Assembly: GCA_932294295.1 (NCBI GenBank)
Contig: OW028584.1
Location: 5,793,407 to 5,857,406 of the forward strand
DNA from: Alitta virens
Taxonomy: Eukaryota; Annelida; Polychaeta; Phyllodocida; Nereididae
Direction of reading: 5' to 3'
Length of the DNA stretch: 64,000 nucleotides
The notes beneath the pieces were generated by a model. That model was not told the origin of the DNA, did not search any database, and saw only the letters and a list, made by a program, of their open reading frames with translations. How positions within the stretch are numbered: position 1 is the stretch's first letter; each line of letters starts with the position of its first letter. Of this stretch, positions 1 through 9,202 are shown one piece after another. The translations under genes and the position numbers were made by a program.

Positions 1-180
1 GTGTCTATGATGATCGGCTCCCATTTGCCAGTTTAGATGAAATGTTATCAACGATTCGACATAATATGTTAAATTGGTGATGCCTTGTACTCGGTGTCTA
101 TGATGAGGCAAGTGAAAAACTCCACCAATGGGGTAAATGTGTACTTCATTAATGAATGAGTACATGTACTTCAATATTTA
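1..180. mobile_element. SINE-like dispersed repeat, member 1
   Basis: Contains TTAAATTGGTGATGCCTTGT, then a TGAGGCAAGT block and GGGGTAAATGTG. The same string order occurs at 10735-10985 and 19100-19225, in otherwise unrelated sequence, so it is a dispersed element. Family inferred only from this internal repetition. Confidence 0.5.
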
Positions 181-372
181 TCATCATATCATTACATCTT
201 CCAGCAGTTGGTCCTACGCTAAGGTTCTTACCAATCGCATTGATTAAAATATGGACTAACCTTTTGCCCCCTCATCCCAGCGTTCCTTTCAACATGTTAA
301 ACTTACCATCTCCAAAATGATGCACTGCATATGATTGCTATTAGCTGCTATTTTTGATAAAATTAATTTCAG

Positions 373-525
373 GCCACGGAGTTTCCAGAACCAATATCAC
401 AGGCAGAGAACTACTGCAGGATCACTCATAATGAGTATCAGCCATACTGCTATGGGATGACGCAATACAGATGGAAGTACTGTAATATTCCTAGGTGTAA
501 CGATATGTGTATCACAAAGAGCTGA
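373..525 (+). CDS. Gene 2 (upstream copy), exon 4: C-terminal half of kringle, partial gene
   Basis: Acceptor AG at 371-372, then a phase-0 exon encoding 50 residues and a TGA stop at 523-525. Visible kringle landmarks are NYC, PYCY and RWKYCNIPRC, which supply kringle cysteines 3 to 6. The first three exons of this gene copy lie before the window. It is identical by eye to 31752-31904. After the kringle the protein ends with a short tail containing one more cysteine (DMCITKS). Confidence 0.88.
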   Translation, partial: ATEFPEPISQAENYCRITHNEYQPYCYGMTQYRWKYCNIPRCNDMCITKS

Positions 526-867
526 AAATATATTCTGCTGTCATATTGATAACATCCATAAATGGTTTGTATTGTAACATAGCACAAAGCTATAAATGTA
601 GGAGTTATTGCATCTGCTGGATTTTACGCTAAACACTGCACCTATTTTCAAAGACCTGAAATGTCCTAAAACTGTCTTATATCTACATACATATTACAAT
701 GATCTTTCTACATAAATTTGTAAAGGAATTTGTACCTGATATATTCAATGATTTAGCTAAATGATAATGTTGTCATGAGACAACCACCTCAGTAATCTAT
801 CAAATTTCAAGGTGTCAGATACTGGAACCGTTTAAGCCCTTCAATTAGCTAAGAGATGCCCGTCTTG

Positions 868-873
868 AATAAA
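868..873 (+). terminator. Poly(A) signal of the upstream gene 2 copy
   Basis: AATAAA about 345 bp after the gene 2 stop codon, kept at the same place in the other units (32247, 56073). A second AATAAA at 1687-1692 is an alternative. Confidence 0.45.
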
Positions 874-2088
874 GGCTGGCTGCAGTAAAATAGGCTTGTG
901 TGTCTATAAATTAATGCCCATCATCTAATACCTTCAGCATGCATCACCAGTTTATTTTAATAGACGTCAGTCTTCAGAAAATTCTTTCCGGGCCTTTATT
1001 TTTCAAAGGCAGCTAATGGCATTAGAATGATTCACATTACTGTTCTGACCAAACTCCTCCCTGCATTACCATTGTTTCGCTACTTCTCAACTTTAATGTC
1101 ATATTTACCTTGCAACTGCAAGATCCCTTGTATAATAATAATCAATATTCTAGGATAATCCCTCTGTTGGTCACAACTCTTGACTGGTTGAGCAAGTTGA
1201 ATATCTTTTGGACAGTTGTTTCACGAAACAAAGTTTGAAACAAAGCAATGATGATATACGTCACATGAGCACTTTATTTAGTTATTTCAGTGCTTGCCCA
1301 ATTCACTGTATAACCACTAATATGCTAGGCACTCTAATATAAAATCTGCTGATAATGCTATAAATGAAGGGGAAAATATGCAAGTGCCTTTAAGGGACAT
1401 ATTCTATCTGTAATTTGCTAATTTTTGTTATGAATGCTACTTAATTACTTATATGTCACATTAGTCATAGATTCTATATAATATTAGTTACTGATTTGAA
1501 AACTTATTATACTGGCTGGAACCTTTATTTTTTTTAACCTTTTTAATATAACACCTGTCCTTTTGTAACTGCAAACTCATAACCCTTATTATATAGCCTT
1601 TATTTAACTATTTATCTTAATGCATATATTGTATTTTGTAAATTTATTTTTGTACCTAGACACATATTCAATGTCATTTTGTTGTCAATAAAATGAAACA
1701 TATATACAAATCTATAATGTACTTCATGTACGCATGTACATCTTAATATTTATGAACTGATTCTTTAATGTCGAAAGGAATAAGCCTCATTTGTGCATGC
1801 ATGCCTATCTTGATTGCTATTAACTGATTCTTTAATGTCAGACTAAGTTTCATTCATGTATTCATGCGAATAAATCATAATTGTTATACCTCAAAATGAA
1901 AAAGTGGGTACTTACGTAATGCTACGTAACGTTACATAATAGGAAAAAAAGACGCCAATCCCCATGGCTTTCAGTTTTCCAGGAGCTATGCAATTATTTG
2001 AGCATAGCGCCGATCCAGGCCCAACAGAGTGGGTTGTTAAACATTTTTAATTGAATTATGTAATATTGCATGGTTGAATGCGGGTGAT
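874..2088. other. Non-coding spacer after gene 2
   Basis: AT-rich with no supported reading frame. The stretch 1500-1700 is T-rich and ends in AATAAA, like a 3' UTR or a LINE tail. Nothing else recognised. Confidence 0.5.
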
Positions 2089-2236
2089 CAGGGCTGGTCT
2101 AAGTGTGTGCAAGGCTCTACGCAGGGACAATCTCACCCGAAGACTGAAGACCTTTATGTCCAAAATAAACTCATAAATATTTATGTGCAGGAACCCACAC
2201 AGCCGCCTTGCTGGCATTACCCTAGGACCGGCCCTG
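2089..2236. mobile_element. hAT-like MITE (unit A)
   Basis: 148 bp. The left end CAGGGCTGGTCTAAG mirrors the right end, whose reverse complement is CAGGGCCGGTCCTAGG. The flanks CGGGTGAT and CTGGTGAT match at 7 of 8 bases, as an 8-bp target-site duplication would. CAGGG termini plus an 8-bp duplication are typical of the hAT superfamily. A 63-codon frame inside it is fortuitous. Confidence 0.7.
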
Positions 2237-2967
2237 CTGGTGATCCTTTACAACATTGCATTTAATGAGGCTTATTCCATCAAATCAATAGGTAGGTCAT
2301 GAAACACCATTAAAGGTCTGGACAAATCGCATGAAATCTGAAATGCCTTTTTGTAATTAATACAAATGGACAGCATGTATACTAAATTCTGCATCAACGG
2401 AATAACTTGCATGCTTGTGTTTATGTCCATGCATTACAGGTTGCAACAGTGATTACGTAATATTACATAACTCTCCCACAGAGGAGGGGAAATGCATAGT
2501 GCAATTTGCTTGATAATATATAATCTCAAGAACATGATGCTACTTATTCCCTCAGGCATTACCTTTTCTTTCCACCAAATATATTATTTTTTTGTTGTAA
2601 TTCCTAATGCATAAATAATATACCCTTTGAGGCCCCACCTTCACAACTCCATGTTATGTGTGTCAGCTAACATATCCCAAGAAGTGTATATATCCAGGAC
2701 GATTAGTAACTTTTTTCTTTATGTTGTGTGAACTAAATAAGATGTTATGGATCACAAGCAAAGCAACTACTGTTTCTTCATTTTGCAGGAAAAATTAAAT
2801 TAATGGAATAGGCAACAGCCATGTCATGCTATCATGAAATATAACGTAATAAGGGAATGCTACATGTTTGGCTGATTTCATTTTACATCTCATAATAGTG
2901 CTTTACACACCACAAACTTGTTTTTTTGCAACATGAAAGTTTACATGAAATATGTTGTTACATAATA
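2237..2967. other. Non-coding spacer
   Basis: AT-rich; contains repeated TACGTAATATTACATAA-like words but no supported gene. Confidence 0.5.
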
Positions 2968-3260
2968 TTACATAATAGTTCCATGCATAAATATATTGAT
3001 GTGGCTTATTCTGTGTTGAATGGGCTGTCTTTAAATGTATGCCTCTCAATCATGGTTCATGGATGGTATATCACCACTGTGGCAGTATGCAATGTGAGTA
3101 TGTAATGATTATACCTAAGATTCAATAATTCACCCTATGTTACAACACTTTGTGTTTTCCAAGTCCATTGACTGAACATACATAAAATAGAGGATTTCAT
3201 GATTCGTTATGAACACAATCACATTTTATAAAGCATCTGCTCAAGATTGGACTTCTATTA

Positions 3261-3427
3261 TATAGTCCCTAAATAGCCACCTCTCTATGGGGATTTTGCA
3301 TGTTATAGCATTGGAGCGTTGGCTGTTCAGTGACTATATACTATACTTATATAGTCACTATATAGCCACCTCTCAATGCTAATTTGCCATTGGACCTCCC
3401 AAAAAAGGTGGCTATTCCGTTACTATA
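3261..3427. mobile_element. MITE-like inverted-repeat element inside the 758-bp repeat
   Basis: The left end TATAGTCCCTAAATAGCCAC(CT) pairs with the right end whose reverse complement is TATAGTAACGGAATAGCCAC(CT). About 167 bp, non-coding. A second ATAGCCACCT occurs internally at about 3363. Equivalent elements lie at 4019-4185, 4777-4943, 5535-5701, 34639-34805 and 58415-58581. Superfamily not assigned. Confidence 0.5.
3330..3358. other. Perfect hairpin, 10-bp stem
   Basis: GTGACTATAT, a 9-base loop, then ATATAGTCAC. Repeated in the other 758-bp copies; the third copy carries a change just after the stem. Confidence 0.6.
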
Positions 3428-5990
3428 ATATATAGTCAGGGGTCATCCACCTGCAGTGGCTATAATGAGAGCATGCCCAACTGATTTGCACCAATCAGGC
3501 ACCATTAAAATTCATCCTTTCCTAAATAATCGTGAAATCTCTCCGTGAGGTATTGTTTGTTTTGGAAGTTTTAGCACTAAGAAATTTCGCCAGGTGGCAT
3601 ATGTGGCAAAAGTATCATACCACCTAGCGAGAATTAGCAATTGGAGTATATTAAAAGCATTGCCATGTGGTCGTTTGCTCGAAAAGATTGGGTGTTTTTT
3701 TCAGGGAACAATTGCAATTACATAATTACATAATAGTTCCATGCATAAATATATTGATGTGGCTTAATCTGTGTTGAATGGGCTGTCTTTAAATGTATGC
3801 CTCTCAATCATGGTTCATGGATGGTATATCACCACTGTGGCAGTATGCAATGTGATTATGCAATGATTATACCTAAGATTCAATAATTCACCCTATGTTA
3901 CAACACTTTGTGTTTTCCAAGTCCATTGACTGAACATACATAAAATAGAGGATTTCATGATTCGTTATGAACACAATCACATTTTATAAAGCATCTGCTC
4001 AAGATTGGACTTCTATTATATAGTCCCTAAATAGCCACCTCTCTATGGGGATTTTGCATGTTATAGCATTGGAGCGTTGGCTGTTCAGTGACTATATACT
4101 ATACTTATATAGTCACTATATAGCCACCTCTCAATGCTAATTTGACATTGGACCTCCCAAAAAAGGTGGCTATTCCATTACTATAATATATAGTCAGGGG
4201 TCATCCACCTGCAGTGGCTATAACGAGAGCATGCCCAACTGATTTGCACCAATCAGGCACCATTAAAATTCATCCTTTCCTAAATAATCGTGAAGTCTCT
4301 CCATGAGGTATTGTTTGTTTCGGAAGTTTTAGCACTAAGAAATTTCGCCAGGTGGCATATGTGGCAAAAGTATCATACCACCTAGCGAGAATTAGCGATT
4401 GGAGTATATTAAAAGCATTGCCATGTGGTCGTTTGCTCGAAAAGATTGGGTGTTTTTTTCATGGAACAATTGCAATTACATAATTACATAATAGTTCCAT
4501 GCATACATATATTGATGTGGCTTAATCTGTGTTGAATGGGCTGTCTTTAAATGTATGCCTCTCAATCATGGTTCATGGATGGTATATCACCACTGTGGCA
4601 GTATGCAATGTGAGTATGCAATGATTATACCTAAGATTCAATAATTCACCCTATGTTACAACACTTTGTGTTTTCCAAGTCCATTGACTGAACATACATA
4701 AAATAGAGGATTTCATGATTCGTTATGAACACAATCACATTTTATAAAGCATCTGCTCAAGATTGGACTTCTATTATATAGTCCCTAAATAGCCACCTCT
4801 CTATGGGGATTTTGCATGTTATAGCATTAGAGCGTTGGCTGTTCAGTGACTATATACTATACTTATATAGTCACTAAATAGCCACCTCTCAATGCTAATT
4901 TGACATTGGACCTCCCAAAAAAGGTGGCTATTCCATTACTATAATATATAGTCAGGGGTCATCCACCTGCAGTGGCTATAACGAGAGCATGCCCAACTGA
5001 TTTGCACCAATCAGGCACCATTAAAATTCATCCTTTCCTAAATAATCGTGAAGTCTCTCCATGAGGTATTGTTTGTTTCGGAAGTTTTAGCACTAAGAAA
5101 TTTCGCCAGGTGGCATATGTGGCAAAAGTATCATACCACCTAGCGAGAATTAGCGATTGGAGTATATTAAAAGCATTGCCATGTGGTCGTTTGCTCGAAA
5201 AGATTGGGTGTTTTTTTCATGGAACAATTGCAATTACATAATTACATAATAGTTCCATGCATACATATATTGATGTGGCTTAATCTGTGTTGAATGGGCT
5301 GTCTTTAAATGTATGCCTCTCAATCATGGTTCATGGATGGTATATCACCACTGTGGCAGTATGCAATGTGAGTATGCAATGATTATACCTAAGATTCAAT
5401 AATTCACCCTATGTTACAACACTTTGTGTTTTCCAAGTCCATTGACTGAACATACATAAAATAGAGGATTTCATGATTCGTTATGAACACAATCACATTT
5501 TATAAAGCATCTGCTCAAGATTGGACTTCTATTATATAGTCCCTAAATAGCCACCTCTCTATGGGGATTTTGCATGTTATAGCATTAGAGCGTTGGCTGT
5601 TCAGTGACTATATACTATACTTATATAGTCACTATATAGCCACCTCTCAATGCTAATTTGCCATTGGACCTCCCAAAAAAGGTGGCTATTCCATTACTAT
5701 AATATATAGTCAGGGGTCATCCACCTGCAGTGGCTATAACGAGAGCATGCCCAACTGATTTGCACCAATCAGGCACCATTAAAATTCATCCTTTCCTAAA
5801 TAATCGTGAAGTCTCTCCACGAGGTATTGTTTGTTTTGGAAGTTTTAGCACTAAGAAATTTCGCCAGGTGGCATATGTGGCAAAAGTATCATACCACCTA
5901 GCGAGAATTAGCAATTGGAGTATATTAAAAGCATTGCCATGTGGTCGTTTGCTCGAAAAGATTGGGTGTTTTTTTCAGGGAACAATTGCA

Positions 5991-7274
5991 TGGTTGCCAG
6001 TTGAATTAAGTCTAAAATTCTAATTTATGCAATTTAAATGTAGTAACTAAGGACTTTTTTTTGGCGAAAACAGCTGAAACTATACTGTCTCTGGTGCTCA
6101 CTGGTAACTGTAAACAGTTGAATACTGAAATTGTCAGGATAATAGGAATTCAATTCGGTTGAAATATATTCTCTCCGTTTAACATAATTTACAAATAAAG
6201 ACATATGTGGTCTATGAATTTTTATAGATATTTACTTTAAAGAGATTCTTAGTATTTTTTCAAGTAATATGCCAAAGCAAAACTATTGCAAAATATATGT
6301 GCATCACAGATCCCAATCTCCTTTCAATCAATGACCCATGTGTTGTCACTTAATTTGAGTTTTGGTTCTCTAATATATCTGGTCTTTCATACAAAATATG
6401 ATAGTCCTATACTTAGTTAAGGCCAAGGCCCAGATATAAAAAATAAACACTTGAATGGATGCTGGGCCAAAGGCCCCTGCTTCTAGAAAATACAGTAGGC
6501 AGAATTAGGATGCTAGGTATCGCAAGAGCCAGGTTCAACACCTTTGAAGCCAACCTGGGTTTAGAGTTGCAGATGGAAAGGCAACAGAGCCAACCTGGAA
6601 CAAATTAGAAATAAAGTGAATATGTTTGGATCATATATCATATATAAAAGTTGAAATTTAAATATGATGTCCAAGATGACTGCCATTTTCATCATATCTT
6701 AGGCTTCATATATGATGGAAATTCAAACAAAATTTTTCAAAATGTTTTTTGATATGATTAAAATGAGACTTAAAATAATAATGCCAGTATATGACACTAT
6801 AAGATCTAATTTGCTGCAGTTATATTGGGCTCCATGGCTTCAATTGAATATTACCGCATAATCATAAGACCTAGATAATTACATGCAAATAGCCTGCAAT
6901 ACATAATGGATTTGTAGCACTAAGCATGATTCAGCAAAATTACACTGAGCATTTCAGCTCAATGAGCTAGATAAAACCACTATAATTAATCAAATGTCAG
7001 AATCTCACCTGCTCGCCCGCCTGCGGATGGACATCATATTTTCAAAGTGATAACAATAACCCTGTTGGAACTGAGGGTTAAAAAAGTATTATAATGTATG
7101 ATTATATATGCTGGGGTATATGACCTTTATAACTCAAAATGCTGACATTACATGTTAACATGTCACTCAAAAAACCTTGCAAATGCCAGGTCATCATATT
7201 CCATTGACAAATAAAAGTTCAGTGTGTCACATAACAGGACATTCTACATTGGAAATACTCCATAGTCAGTTATA
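5991..7274. other. 5' flank of gene 1 (unit A)
   Basis: No coding support. A TATA-like AAATAAAAG lies about 60 bp before the gene 1 start (7209-7217) and could be a core promoter, weakly supported. At 6470-6600 a block repeats AGCCAACCTGG twice. Confidence 0.4.
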
Positions 7275-7332
7275 ATGGACTTCAAACTAGTTCTCTTTCT
7301 GGTGATATTGGTGGTTTATTTAACAACACAAG
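7275..7332 (+). CDS. Gene 1 unit A, exon 1 (signal peptide)
   Basis: 58 nt from ATG to the donor AAG|GTAAGT, ending in phase 1. Encodes the whole signal peptide. The start is the only ATG before a hydrophobic run and is kept in units B and C. Confidence 0.82.
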
Positions 7333-9128
7333 GTAAGTAAACAGTTTTTTTCACAAAGAATGATTTTATACTGGATTTTGACTACACAACATGCTTTCTG
7401 CTGCTTCAAAATTTGCAACTTCTATTATTTTCCTGTACACTGTCAGCCATACTTATCTATCCGTATCATAGTCAGACGTTCATAACTATGTTAAAACATT
7501 GTTGACTTCAAATACCCTACAGTAGTGGAAAAATAAAAATAATTCTGCAAATCAATTAAATAAGTAAGATTTTGATGCAAAAATTGTTCTTTTCTACCAA
7601 TTGACAGACTATTTGGCCACTGCACCTGAAAAGGTAAACAGAAAATTTGCCAATTCGAGTGCTCTTGATTGTTTCAGAAATATAATTCCGAGAATATGTT
7701 GCATGCAAAAATATCTCCACAAAATCAATGTTCGATGGAATTTCCAAGGAAATATTTGATAAATGTCTTTTCTTTATTCTGCCGTACAAGCCCATGAAAA
7801 ATAGTGGTTTATAGATCAGCCAAGTTGCAATCATTTATAAGCAACTGAGTTTAAGATACAACGGATTCTCTTGCAAAGCTCAAAGGCAAATAGCGTCAGT
7901 GGCTGTTTATTAGACAGAAATGTACAAATATATATTGCAAGAAATGTACACACACATACATAGCCAGGATACAATAAAATGAAGCAACAGTGAAATGTTC
8001 ATCATTTGTGAACTTTTACCACAATTGACGAAGCACGATTACAAAAATTCTGGTTTTCAAATAAGATTATTTGAACATTATTTCCTAAAAAACATTGTGT
8101 CAATCTGAAGACTTTTAGAAAAGATATAATAAATTGAAAAGCTTATTTCCTTAAAATTTTGCTTATGTTTTGATTAAGGGTACTTTGCACTCTGCTAATG
8201 AGTCGCTGTAATATTTCTGCATCAATCATTTAATTATCATATAGGCATATTATTTAACACTGTGAACAGTTTGGTGCATGTAATATCAGTCAGTGTAGTA
8301 AGAGTGTAGAAATTGTCTTTAGCTCACCAAGTTTAATGGAAAGATCAGGCAAGACACGATGAATTCCACTACATGTATCTATGATTATATATAGGATTAC
8401 AGGTATTAATGACAGTGACTTAAGGGGTCACCGTGGTCATCGAGAGGTTGTTGTAGAAGACTGTGAGCACACTTGATTCCTAACTGAGAACATCGACGGA
8501 TGTTTTGCTCATGTTCAAAACTTCCGTAGAAAACTTGCGGGTGATTGTTTATAGTAAGCAACCGTAGTGAAGCCGTCATTGCCGTAGAGGCACTCGTGGC
8601 ATACACAAAGTCACATGTGAGACCTCGCTGGGTCGATCCTTGTAACCACAGTCGTGATTAACACGTGCTTGGTAAGCCCCTCACATGTACAAGCCTGCGG
8701 GTCGTACATCGATGCCTTGGGCTCTCCTGTCATAAACGTGATTTACCCGTGGCTCACCTGGCATCATACCGTGCATCTGTCGGGTTTGGTACGTATCCTA
8801 CGTGTGATTCACCGAGTGTCCGTGATTCACACATCGCTGCCGCCAACTCACCCATCGTCTTAAGCCCCACCCCTTCTTGCTTCCAACAGCCATAATGAAG
8901 TCGTCAAAATGGGGTATTACATAATTCTATGACAGCAATACAGCTTCTCCGGGAAAACCAGCTATGTGAGAGCCCCCCTTTTACAGGCATGATTGGCCGG
9001 GCATAAAATATCAATGTTTTTTTTAAGTCCCATCAAATTTAACTTACAAGTAGGTCACTTGAATCTTGTATAAAACAAATGAGGTTTTCTTAAGTAGTGG
9101 GTAGTAGTAGGTAGTGGGTAGTAGTGCA

Positions 9129-9202
<74 letters not shown>

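Larger units (their letters stand above)
2968..5990. repeat. Four tandem copies of a 758-bp repeat (unit A only)
   Basis: Copies begin at 2968, 3726, 4484 and 5242, exact period 758 bp; the fourth is slightly short and runs into unique flank at 5991. Copies differ by scattered single bases. Units B and C hold one copy each (34346-35094, 58122-58770). Each copy holds an inverted-repeat element and a 10-bp-stem hairpin. Confidence 0.95.

Noticed and set aside
2074..2265. 63-codon frame kept in all units
   Set aside because: It overlaps the 148-bp MITE and its conservation follows from recent duplication.
5730..6023. 97-codon open frame in the last 758-bp repeat
   Set aside because: The other copies of the repeat have TGA in the same frame (CCATGAGG or CCGTGAGG versus CCACGAGG), so the opening is a chance single-base change.
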